Assembly: GCA_946811695.1 (NCBI GenBank)
Contig: OX328124.1
Span: 28,762,148-28,826,147 of the forward strand
DNA length: 64,000 nucleotides
Reading direction: 5' to 3'
From: Gonocerus acuteangulatus
Taxonomy: Eukaryota; Arthropoda; Insecta; Hemiptera; Coreidae
The notes beneath the pieces are model-generated. The model saw only the letters and a program-made list of their open reading frames with translations. It was not told the DNA's origin and ran no database searches. Made by a program: the position numbers and the translations under genes. Each line of letters starts with the position of its first letter. The stretch's first letter is position 1. Below, one piece after another: positions 54,911 to 64,000 of this stretch.

Positions 54911-56086
54911 GCCATTTAAAATTTTGGTAAAAATGCAGTTTCCAGCCCTCCAAACCGATTTCTTTCAAACTTTGCACAATAACGTATTTTGATGCACTAA
55001 ACACGAATACGATAAAAAAAAAAACTTCGGATTTAACTAGGAAAGAAGTTATTAAGCACTTAAGTTCACTGTTGTGCAGGTTATGAGAGCTAATGTAAAC
55101 AACTAAATTTGTCAACATACGCATGCGCGGGTATAGAAAAGTTCGTAATAAGGAAGTTTAATTGAAATTTACCATAAATTATCGAAATTCATCAGTAGTT
55201 ATTTATTTACAATCATTTTTTTAAATAATGAAACACTCTTCACATTTCTTGTTTCGTTCATGAAAAGTATTATATATCAGAAATCCCTTAATAATTAGCT
55301 AATGCCTTTATAATAGCAGAAGAATGTCTAGGACGAATGATTAGGAATGCAGAAGAATATCTAGGAATGCAGAAGAATGTCTAGGGCGATTTTAAGGGCA
55401 AACATGCTATGCGTTTCCGCTCGCTCAAGAAGATAACAAAACCCCAGTCAATCCAACTCGCTAAAATTAATAGAATTCTATTAATTATAGCGAGTTGGAT
55501 TGACTGGGGTTTTGTTATTTTCTTGAGCGAGCGGAAACGCATAGCACGTATGCCCTTAAGCGACAGGTGACGACGGGGTGAGAATGCCCTTAAAATTAAC
55601 AATATCTTTGAATAAATAGTTTCTGAACATTTCAAATGAGAGTTCTCTGTTTCCCAATGTTACGTATCTGCGCATGCGCATGTTTACAAATACGTTGATG
55701 ACGCCTAGTTTTATAACCTTCCTAACTTTAGTGTTTAATATTATATTCTATTAATTTTAGCGAGTTGGATTGACTGGGGTTTTGTTATCTTTTTGAGCGA
55801 GCGTAGCGAGCGTAAACGCATAGCATGTGTGCCTTAACGTCGTCATTTATGCCTTAAAGTCATGTATGCCTTAAAGTCGTCACAAATTTAATTGTTTACA
55901 TTAGCTCTCATAACCTGCACAACAGTGAACTTATGTGCTTAATAACTTCTTTCCTAGTTAAATCCGACGTTTTTTTTTATCGTATTCGTGTTTAGTGCAT
56001 CAAAATACGTTATTGTGCAAAGTTTGAAAGAAATCGGTTTGGAGGGCTGGAAACTGCATTTTTACCAAAATTTTAAAAAAGGCTGG
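54911..56086. mobile_element. Large inverted repeat, ~210-bp arms
   Basis: Left arm about 54911..55118 and right arm about 55878..56086 are close complements (for example CTGTTGTGCAGGTTATGAGA / TCTCATAACCTGCACAACAG). Between them is the 168-bp palindrome at 55392..55559 and one more half-copy of it (55741..55835). Its relation to the neighbouring GGGTC elements is shared inner sequence; outer termini are not clear. Confidence 0.82.
55392..55559. repeat. 168-bp near-perfect palindrome
   Basis: Centred between 55475 and 55476 in TAGAATTCTA. Arms read outward through AGCGAGTTGGATTGACTGGGG, TTTGTTAT, CTTGAGCGAGCGGAAACGCA and TAGCA to CCCTTAA, with only a handful of mismatches and no loop. Confidence 0.93.
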
Positions 56087-56689
56087 TGCAAAAGCGGAAG
56101 AAGTCTAACAAGACATTATCTGAAACTATGATAGGACCTCAGAAAAAGGATACGAACCTGTTATAAATTCACTTGTGAGACCTCTTTATGCGGAAAGGTC
56201 AAGGAATTATTCCTATCCAGTATCTCATTTAAAAGTTTATTTTTCTTTTTCCAATAAATCATGAATATCCAATGCAATCTAACTTTTCCAATAACTTGTC
56301 GTGTCTTTGTATATGCCGAGAGAAATTGCCTCATCATTAGATTCAACATTGAGGTTTCAAATTACAATGAATTTTATAGAGATATCACTTCTTATATTCA
56401 TTTCATTTCCTTGATACAAAAATATTTGGAAGGATTTGTTCCTTGCATTGGACCATGTTAACTCTCTTTTAAGGTTTATTTTGGATAAACTAATACTGGG
56501 AATGAAGAACCAAACATTTTCTACATAAAGATTTACTAAAGATAAGTCTCTAATGAAATCAGCCGAATACGCCGACCGCATCACTATTTGTTCGGTGTAC
56601 ATTTTAAGGCGCACTATGGTCCCTTATCAATAATCATGGTGCAAAAATTACTTTCAGCTGATGGATCTCGTTCTAACTTGTTATAGTGT
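56087..56689. other. Unassigned sequence
   Basis: Nothing recognised. Confidence 0.3.
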
Positions 56690-57000
56690 TTATTGACCCT
56701 TTCCTTGCTAAAGACTTCTGTAGAAGTCGAAGTTTGACGTGCCCCTGGAACGAAGGACTTGTACAGCAGTCGAGAGCTGCCGTGCCCCTGGAACGAAGGA
56801 CTTGTACAGCAGTCGGACCCTTCTCTCTCGCTTTCCAGCCCCCTACGGCTAACTTTTCCAGGAGTTTGACCTTGGGGCTATTAAGCAAGGATTTAGAGAA
56901 GCTTTAGTTATTTCTTTTACCACTGGTCGCCGGAAAAATTAACTATTTGTGTCGAGAGAGAGCTACGGATTATGGATACATGGGTCGGGATGGTAAAAAT
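56690..57000. repeat. GC-richer segment with 43-bp duplication
   Basis: CGTGCCCCTGGAACGAAGGA starts at 56738 and again at 56781 (period 43). A nearby palindrome GACTTCTGTAGAAGTC is at 56713. Frames on both strands overlap here; no product recognised. Confidence 0.6.
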
Positions 57001-57295
57001 TAACATCGCCAGCGTTAGATCCAACTCGATTCCAATCGAAAAGGAAGGTGTATTTTTCTTGTTTTCAATAAAAAAAGAGGCTATTTATTTATTTAGCTTC
57101 TTTGATTAATACCTATATCATAAAAAAAATAATATTTTTCGTACTAAAAAGTATAGACTATAAAAAATATTTATTGGAGTATCTAATTATATAATTCAAC
57201 CTAAATATTTAGAGCTAAAATTAAACCTAAATGAATAATAAAATGGAGTTTTCCTACGATTAGAAATGTTAAGGGAGGAAATTATATGAAGGTTT

Positions 57296-57610
57296 GGGTC
57301 TTTTTTCGAAGACCACATCCAGTTACTTTTGAAGTAGCAGTAGTGGTTTATAACAGTTACTCGTACTCTCTGATAAGCTTACTGATTAGCTTACAGGTTC
57401 TTTGCTGGTTATCTATTACCACTTGACTCGTTATCTACGGTTATAATTCATATTAGATAATGGCAAGCAATATTTATTAATAAAAAGGTTAATATGATCA
57501 AAATCAATTCTCTCAACTACGAAAAAAATTATTAAGCATTAAAGTTAACTGTTTTGCAGGTTATGAAGGATAATATAAAGAATGATATTTGAAAACACAC
57601 ATATTTTATT

Positions 57611-57686
<76 letters not shown>

Positions 57687-58132
57687 GGATATATTACATT
57701 TATTTAGCATTATGGGCATACTTGCTATGCGTTTCCGCTCGCTCAAGAAGATATCAAAACTCTAGTCAATCCAACTTGCTAAAATTAATATAATTCTATT
57801 AATTTTAGCGACTCTAGTCTATCCAACTCGCTAAAATTAATAGAATTCTATTAATTTTTCAGAGTAAGAAACCAATCGCTTTTTCTTTGTTAGGAACATC
57901 GCGAACTAATTGTAAAAGACCCATTTTTTCTCACTAACATAAGCAGAGCTTTTTCATAAACATAAGCTAATTCACTGTTGAAGGTTGCTTTACTCCCTGC
58001 GAGAACCAATACAATTGGTCATCGGAATCCTCCAATAGGAAGGCAAAGGAGTTATGCGCATGCGCTGAATCACTGATACAATCACTACTGCTACTTCAAA
58101 AGTAACTGGATGTGGTCTTCGCAAAAAGACCC
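57296..58132. mobile_element. Merlin-like MITE, second copy, no target duplication
   Basis: Ends GGGTCTTTTTTCGAAGACCA and its complement at the right match 54087..54862, and inner blocks (TATGCGCATGCGCTGAATCA; CTATGCGTTTCCGCTCGCTC) are shared. Flanks GAAGGTTT and GCACGTCG differ, so the ends may not come from one insertion, or the flank has rearranged. It contains a CT microsatellite. Confidence 0.8.
57614..57683. repeat. CT microsatellite
   Basis: About 35 CT units inside the Merlin-like MITE; the only long CT tract in the window. Confidence 0.97.
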
Positions 58133-58867
58133 GCACGTCGAGAGGAGGGCGAGAATAGCTTCGTAACTAGGGCCCGGCCAGGTAGAGAGATCGCCGTACT
58201 ACAGGGTCGGTCAGCCCGCACTACCCGTCGTAAGCTAAGGGTTAAAGGGTTGAAAAGTAGCTCTGCGTTGGTTTTATAAAATTCCGTCTTAAAGGAGGTG
58301 GGGTATAGAGGAGAGGGGAAGGAGCTTGCTCAAAATATCACTACTTTTTCACAGTAATCACCCTGTATCTCCCACAGACGCAAACAGACGCAGATGAACC
58401 TGACATTTTTTGACACTCATGTCCATAGCCCATAACCTTAGATAAGTCGCATCGTGTAAGTTTAAGCATATTTCGAAAGCTCACTAAATTACCAACACAA
58501 ACGGATTTTATGCAAGTTTTGATGCAGCTATCTTGTTCGGAGAAATCTATGCGTAAAATTCTATAGTGCGGGTTTCGTTCTTTTGATTTATATATTTATA
58601 TACACAAACTTAAATACAATATACACTATATAAACTACTTTATATTTATATACACACTTGGTTAATTCCTGACCTAAGGGTTAAGAAACCTAGACAATTT
58701 TTTTAGGAATGAGTCCTTGTGTCGAAATCATAAGCGAGTTACAACGAATACATAAGGAAAATATGCACTAAAAAGTAACAAAAGTGATATTTTTTTATGA
58801 ACGAAAATCGTGAAATAAAATGTAAAATATTTTCACATACACACGCAAATCAGCAAGTCTATCCTTA
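58133..58867. other. Mostly unassigned; possible HINE-unit relative
   Basis: 58480..58560 (TTTCGAAAGCTCACTAAATT ... GTTCGGAGAAAT) weakly resembles the family B HINE unit. The first 110 bp are GC-richer (GGGCCCGGCCAGG) and unidentified. Confidence 0.4.
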
Positions 58868-59203
58868 AGCGGCCCCTATACGGTCAGTAATAATGACATT
58901 ACCTTATCAAAATGACAGTAATAATGATAGTGTAAGGTGGACAAAGTTGGAATGACGAACAGTAATGATGTGATTCCGGATTTTCTGATCTCGGCTTCAT
59001 CATTACTGAAAGTGGAGGGGATACTGTCATTAGTAATGATGGTGTAGAGACCGCTACATCATTAATGCGTCATTACTCAGTCTATCTCGAGCTGTAACTA
59101 GGTGAAAGAGATGTAAAGGTTAAACTAGATTGAGTAGAAAGGGCAAAAAATAAGATGAATTGAAATGTATGACTCTACCTTGGTAACATTATAGTTATAA
59201 AAG

Positions 59204-59261
<58 letters not shown>

Positions 59262-60204
59262 AAGTAACGAATCCGCATTAAGTCTAATTAAAATATATCA
59301 TAGAATAAAATATATGTAAAGTCATCTATAAGGTACCAAAAACTTTTCACAATCGTTACTTTGCATTTGTATCAACGATATAAAATAGGTTGAAAGTGCT
59401 TTATTTTTTATATCGACTTTAGAAAATAATGCTGACGTGATTCTTTTACCAATTCATTTGTCTTATAGAGTAGATTAGAAGAAAAATATAATCGTTAAAC
59501 TATAATTTATATTTCGTCAAATATATTCAAAAATATGCTTACTTTTTCAAGTAAACTAGTATTATAAATTTTTTTACACCAAAAATAATAGCAGATTTAA
59601 AATCAGCACCCCAAGAACCCTAACGTGGTGAATAATATTGAAAACAAAAAATAATGATTTTTCCCAGTCTGGAAGAGAATAAAAATTTGTAAGCGAATAA
59701 GTAATGTGACGTTTTGAAATTCAATATCTCCCCTTGAGATAATCCGATTTTTACGTCATTGAAATCTTTCAAAAGAAGAAAGACTCCTTTTTCTGACCAT
59801 ATAAATGACTATTGTATTATCTCAAAAGGTACTTGCAAAAAATGGTTATCCAAATAAAAATAAAATGTAAACTTTTTTGCACATAACTTCGGTCCCAGAA
59901 CACGTAGAAACGCCCCGATTGGAAGGATATGTGTCATATTAAGGCCTTTACGAACGTTTCACATGTTTTTTTGTGGCTAGTGTCGCAATTATAGCTACAC
60001 AGGCAACTTTGCGAGGATCCATTATCAACAAAACGCTTCTGTCACGGAGATCACAATGCATACTGAAGAAAAGTAATAACATTAAAAATGATCCGTGGAA
60101 TTACGGTGTAAGGTGTACATTGTAATGATGATATGGAATGACGAGAGTTGAATAGTAATGACATTACTGATAATGTCATTATTACTGACCGTGTAGGGGC
60201 CGCT
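58868..60204. mobile_element. Harbinger-type element, 1337 bp
   Basis: Ends AGCGGCCCCTATACGGTCAG and the complement of CTGACCGTGTAGGGGCCGCT are inverted repeats that continue into AGTAATAATGACATTA. The 3-bp flank TTA is duplicated (58865..58867 and 60205..60207). AGTAATGA-type words are dense in both terminal 200 bp. Within the left end, GATGGTGTAGAGACCGCTACA at 59038 resembles the right terminus, as if an extra end lay inside. A TA microsatellite is at 59208..59260. No transposase frame. Confidence 0.88.
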
Positions 60205-60207
60205 TTA

Positions 60208-60869
60208 CTCATGTAAATATGAGTTTATCACGACTTAGGTTAGTTTGTATTATGAGGATTGGAGTGTTTATTTACCAGAAATGTTCCAATAATTGTTGTG
60301 TTTCTAAATGATCAATTAAACTATCACAGCCTCCAATATATGACAGGAAGCAATTAATAATTTCCATGAATATTTTCAATCTATTTTCCCTCGAGTACAG
60401 ACCTAAATGAACACTCCATTTAACATGAGCTGTTCGATACCCGTTTAAATTAACAAGCCATTGTGCTCCTGTTGTAATGAAATAATGGTGACCGTACCAT
60501 CGAGGATAGACAAGGCCCATTTTCTTCACTGATGAACTTTGGTGCAAACCACCTGGTTTGGGTTTATCCAGAAGTAAGCTGTAATTGGTTGTTTAAATCC
60601 ATAACTTTATAAAATTCCAAGCTGGGGTTCGATCTCAGTTATTCCGTTAAACAATTAAGATAGTGAGCTAAATTGGTTCAGGATAAGAGGCATTAACTCT
60701 GCTAATACAGAACAGTTTCAACAATTTAAAACAAATTCCCAGTTTAGTCAAGGTCTCTTGAAAGTAACTAATTGGAAAATATATTCTTGTAAAATATATG
60801 GATATGCACTAAATAAATTTTATTTTATGAAAAGTTAAAGATATTTGAATTTGCCTATGAGAAATAATA
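60208..60869. other. Unassigned sequence
   Basis: Nothing recognised; the minus frame 60272..60547 has no known motif. Confidence 0.35.
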
Positions 60870-61192
60870 GGGGCGAGGTTAGCTCAGTGGGCACTGGACT
60901 CATATGCTGGAGTTCAAATCCCAAGCAAGCACTTAAGATTTTTTCTTCTAGTGTCTTGGTTCATGGGTTGAATTCGGCCTCCGTGACCATCCCTAGGCCA
61001 GCCCAGCCTTTAATTAATGTGTACCTAGGTGCTAATAACTCTAGCAGTCGAAGCAGCAAGGGGCGGTCAGAGAAAATCAGGCGGTCGAAGCATAGTACTG
61101 ACCACACTATCTCCCTACTGTGCTGTATGGTCATGAATCAGATACCTCTACAGTATCAGCCCCTCGAGGCACTCGTGGCCTGTTACGGAACT

Positions 61193-61221
<29 letters not shown>
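60870..61221 (+). mobile_element. SINE family alpha, plus-strand copy
   Basis: GGGGCGAGGTTAGCTCAGTG, B box GAGTTCAAATCCC, then the full body to GTTACGGAACTGA and a T run (61195..61221). It has lost a few bases of the anticodon-side stem (GTGGGCACTGG). It is not in a TA tract. Confidence 0.9.
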
Positions 61222-61225
<4 letters not shown>

Positions 61226-61299
61226 GAAATAATTCAGTATTAAAAAAACAATTGTTGTTCGTAAGATTCTTTCTTTTTTTTTTTTTTTTTTTTGAAGGA

Positions 61300-61415
61300 T
61301 GTATTTAAGCGCGGGAGGTCATGGGCACCCAACGAAAGAAGGGAATTTCTAAGATATTTTGAATTCGAATAACAACGGACCTAGGCGCTACTGGAAAGGA
61401 TGTCCGTGTGCCGTA

Positions 61416-61488
<73 letters not shown>
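61300..61488 (+). mobile_element. SINE family beta, degenerate head, long poly(A)
   Basis: The tail TAGGCGCTACTGGAAAGGATG then TGCCGTAAT matches the family hairpin and ends in about 70 A (61418..61488). The head is poorly conserved (GCGGGAGGTCATGGGCACC). It lies 171 bp upstream of the NPF second exon acceptor. Confidence 0.6.
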
Positions 61489-61489
<1 letters not shown>

Positions 61490-61659
61490 CCATTTTTGTT
61501 TCGTAATGTTTAGCTTTGAATTTTATGTATTTTCAATATTAATCCTTTTCGTGTTTTTAAAAGTATTGCATTTATGGTTTATCAAAGAATTTACTTTTTC
61601 AATTTTTCTTTACATGAAAGTCGCTGATAATTCTAACTTTTTTTTTCTTCTTTTCACAG

Positions 61660-61786
61660 ATTCGGAAAAAGGACAAGCTCACACATTCCAAGATACCACT
61701 TGCCTCTTGAAGGAATCAACTACAGGCATAATATTCCTGATCCCAGCGAAATTTACGAGTTTCTCTACCAACCACTTGCTGAATGA
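61660..61786 (+). CDS. NPF: Neuropeptide F, second coding exon
   Basis: Completes prepro-NPF. The first base A joins the AG of the first exon to make Arg. Then TTC GGA AAA AGG gives Phe-Gly-Lys-Arg: the peptide ends RPRF, the Gly donates the C-terminal amide, and Lys-Arg is the convertase site. A 37-residue propeptide tail follows (TSSHIPRYHLPLEG ... EFLYQPLAE) and TGA at 61784..61786. The total precursor is 101 residues; with cleavage after residue 19 the amidated peptide would be about 42 residues. The acceptor TTCTTTTCACAG is strong. The tail is not a recognised second peptide. Confidence 0.93.
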
Positions 61787-61882
61787 GGATATTTAAATAA
61801 TTTGTGATATTTTTATTTTTATTTATTTCAAATGCTGAAATTTTGTTTTCATTTTCTATATCATATAATTGTAAACATTTGG

Positions 61883-61915
61883 AATAAATATAAATATTTA
61901 ATTGTAAATAATAAA
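61883..61915 (+). promoter_or_regulatory. NPF: NPF polyadenylation signals
   Basis: AATAAA at 61883..61888 and again at 61910..61915, about 97 and 124 bp after the stop codon. Either could set the transcript end, giving a short 3' UTR. Confidence 0.7.
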
Positions 61916-61919
61916 ATGA

Positions 61920-62720
61920 CTATGAGATTTAGTTTGTATTATTTATTTACTTTAAGAACATAATGAACATACATATTTCTGTAGGTAAAGAGTTATATTT
62001 ATAAGAATATGATTAAATCGAATATATTTATTTATCAGATATAATTAAGACAGTAGTTTACTTGCTTTATTTTAATATTTTTTGTAATGTTAATATAAAT
62101 AATGTTTTATAGTCAATTAATTGCAATTTTGGCCAATAATTCTTGTGGAATGTCTTCTGAACTTGTCCTGTGCATTTAAATAGATAACAGTATTGATGTT
62201 GTATACTTAAATAAAGTTTATTGTGTGGCCAACGCTTTTTTCTAGCCAGAGTTCTTATATCCAAAGTATTCTTCCCATAACTACCTCGCCTGCATGCATG
62301 ATCTTAGAAGACGCTTAAGGTAATATAAGAAACAACAACGCAGCCCTGAAAATATTTATTTAAAACAAAAGTAACATATTTGCTGTCAAATTCAGTTTCT
62401 ACAACAGGCATCGAAGAAAGTATATACACTTACTTAACTAATTATTTATTTACTTTATCAGTTTACAGGCTTACTGGTAAGTTGGCCCACATCCATCACG
62501 AGGTGATAGTTTTGGTCAAAACAAACAACTTGAAATAAACAATGGCTCTATCCAGAAGTTACCCGTTTTCAAGATATTTAACATTTTAGACAATTTTTTT
62601 TCATTTTTTTTTAAAGTCACTGTTGCTTGGTTTTTTTATTATTTTTATTTCTAACATTTTTGCTGAAAGTTTTTATTGGTTTGGGATTTAAGAGATTTTG
62701 AATAAACTATTAATTAAATT
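61920..62720. other. Unassigned AT-rich sequence downstream of NPF
   Basis: No gene or element recognised. Confidence 0.35.
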
Positions 62721-63085
62721 AAAAAAAAAAAAAATCAGTCCCGTAACAGGCCACGAGGGCCCTGAGGGGCAGATACTATAGAGGCCCTGGGGGGTATCTG
62801 ATTCATGACCATACGACACACTAGGGAGATAGTGTGGTCAGTACTATGCTCCGGCCGCCTGATTTTCCCCTTGGCTGCTTCGACTGCTAGAGTCATTAGC
62901 ACCAACCAAGGTACCCATTATTAAATTAATTAAAGGCTGGGTTGGCCTAGGGACGGTCAGGGAGGCCGAATTCAACCGGCGAACGAAGACACTAGAAGAA
63001 AAAATCTTTAGTGCTTGCTCGGGATTTGAACTCAGGCCTCCAGCTTATTAGTCCAGTGCTCTACCACTGAGCTAACCTCGCCCCC
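62721..63085 (-). mobile_element. SINE family alpha, copy with small duplication
   Basis: Minus strand, full length. Relative to 30539..30884 it has about 14 extra bases near 62783 (AGGCCCTGGGGGGT), a partial repeat of the preceding GGCCCTGAGGGG. The T-tail end abuts an AT-rich, not strictly TA, sequence. Confidence 0.9.
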
Positions 63086-63410
63086 TATTAATTAAATAAA
63101 ACTATCAAATATTTACAAGACAACGGATGGTATGACCTAATAACTAAAATTTACATTATTTTTATTTAGAAAGAAGAAAGAAATTCTTTATTTATAAAAA
63201 TAAAGTGTGCTGCCCAAATGTTTTGGGAAGCTATAAACACTGCGTACTTATCAATCTTACGAAAATTCATTTCAGTTGGTTAAAAAAAAAAAGGTTATTA
63301 TATTAATTTGGAAAAAATAAATTTTGAAGATCTGTTTTAAATGGATAATTAATTGTAATGTTAAACAAATTTTGATAATATTTTAAATGCAAAGAATAAT
63401 AAAGACAAGC
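63086..63410. other. Unassigned AT-rich sequence
   Basis: Nothing recognised; may include the 3' UTR of the R2-type LINE. Confidence 0.35.
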
Positions 63411-63502
63411 TTGGCCAAATTTGGTGAAATGATTTTCGAAAGAGTGATAAGCAGCTGGTTAGCTCCCGTATATATGATTGTGGAGTATCCCCAGGGAATC
63501 TA

Positions 63503-64000
63503 TCAAAATAGATTCCGTGAGGATAGATATTCCTTTGAGTCCACGTCTAAATCTTGCAAAATGTCTTGCGTCCGTTTTGGAATCGCTCTTGCTCCAAACC
63601 AAAGGCCTTCAACTATGTATTTTCTTTGCCCGAATCTTTCTTGGAATTTTTTCTGGTAGAATTCTATACACTTGGTATAAATTTCTCTTTTTTCCAAATT
63701 AATTTCTTCTGCTTGCTGTGGATCGTTTGTCTCGTATCGCACAGTGGGGCGATAATGTAAGCTTCTTTCGATTTATCTTTGAAGGCAATTATGTCGGCAT
63801 ATCTAGGACATCCGTCATCATCGACGCCATAAACCTCTTCAAAGCACGTAAATTCATTTTTTTGAAGGAGATTAATAATTTTTTGCTTGACATTATGACG
63901 TCTCCGTGTGACCAGGAGCATATTCATTGGACACTTCCCAAGCACGTGTGCTGGAGTTTCGGTCTCTCTACCGCATCTGCGACAGAGGGGTCCAACGTTT
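63503..64000 (-). pseudogene. R2-type LINE, C-terminal endonuclease region
   Basis: From the right edge leftward the minus strand reads LCRRCGRETETPAHVLGKC, the C-x2-C-x8-H-x4-C knuckle, then MLLVTRRRHNVKQKI, GVDDDGCPRYADIIAFKDKS and EAYIIAP. The D-x-I-x-F-K piece is the catalytic core of the restriction-like endonuclease that follows the knuckle in R2-group LINEs. After a frameshift near 63742 the chain resumes at RYETNDPQQAEEINLEK and runs to EGLWFGARAI and a stop at 63503..63505. Reverse transcriptase would lie beyond the window. The frameshift makes this copy inactive. Confidence 0.87.

Larger units (their letters stand above)
28602..61659 (+). other. NPF: NPF intron, 33,058 bp, phase 2
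   Basis: Donor GTACAT at 28602; acceptor TTCTTTTCACAG ending at 61659 with a long pyrimidine run and a candidate branch point TTCTAAC (61631..61637). It holds most of the mobile elements of the window, in both orientations. I found no further exon with convincing NPF sequence inside; short alternative exons cannot be excluded. Confidence 0.88.

Noticed and set aside
57296..58132. A target duplication for the second GGGTC element
   Set aside because: The flanking octamers do not match; I kept the element on the strength of its ends and shared interior only.

Overview
This is AT-rich, intron-scale nuclear DNA of an insect, probably a large-genome species; I cannot name the species. The reasons are a neuropeptide F gene of insect type, spliceosomal introns, and a dense set of animal transposons: piggyBac-, Harbinger-, Merlin-, mariner- and hAT-like elements, Helentron-like HINEs, Penelope-like elements, Jockey-, I- and R2-type LINEs, and tRNA- and 5S-headed SINEs. 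No bacterial-style gene is present.

The only host gene I can support is neuropeptide F on the + strand. Its first coding exon (28423..28601) carries the signal peptide and the mature peptide up to the first two bases of the last Arg codon. The second (61660..61786) supplies the rest of that codon, then Phe, the amidation Gly, a Lys-Arg cleavage site and a short C-terminal propeptide. They are joined by a phase-2 intron of 33,058 bp that fills the middle of the window. A splice acceptor directly abuts the ATG, so a non-coding 5' exon must lie upstream. Everything left of 28423 is therefore either first intron or intergenic DNA.

Layout. 0-8 kb: 73-bp tandem array, a HINE, a mosaic 5S-headed SINE, tRNA SINEs, LINE debris and a piggyBac-type element. 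7.4-11.2 kb: a mariner-type element split by a 2.9-kb HINE that holds a tandem array of about 350 bp. 12-13.1 kb: an I-type LINE with an RNase H domain. 13.8-21.8 kb: two inverted copies of an unclassified repeat surrounding a HINE, a Harbinger MITE and a 57-bp array. 23-28.4 kb: a HINE, a foldback, a Penelope-like element split by a MITE, and a GATC-rich element split by a LINE. After the first NPF exon: a Jockey LINE tail, SINEs in TA tracts, a HINE, a GC-rich segment, two unassigned minus-strand open frames, foldback and hAT-type elements, a piggyBac-type element containing a HINE, an internally deleted Merlin transposon, a palindrome-rich Merlin-like cluster (54-58 kb) and a Harbinger-type element (58.9-60.2 kb). 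After the second NPF exon: a SINE and the C-terminal part of an R2-type LINE running off the right edge.

The most notable non-gene signals are: two HINE families whose 5' subterminal repeat and 3' hairpin change together; a SINE built from a 5S rRNA head, the middle of one tRNA SINE and the tail of another; a piggyBac-type pair sharing a repeated palindrome; a poly(T)-tailed SINE that keeps landing in TA microsatellites; and a cluster of GGGTC-ended elements carrying a 168-bp near-perfect palindrome. Element names are given from structure (ends, target duplications, motifs) read by eye; no database search was possible.
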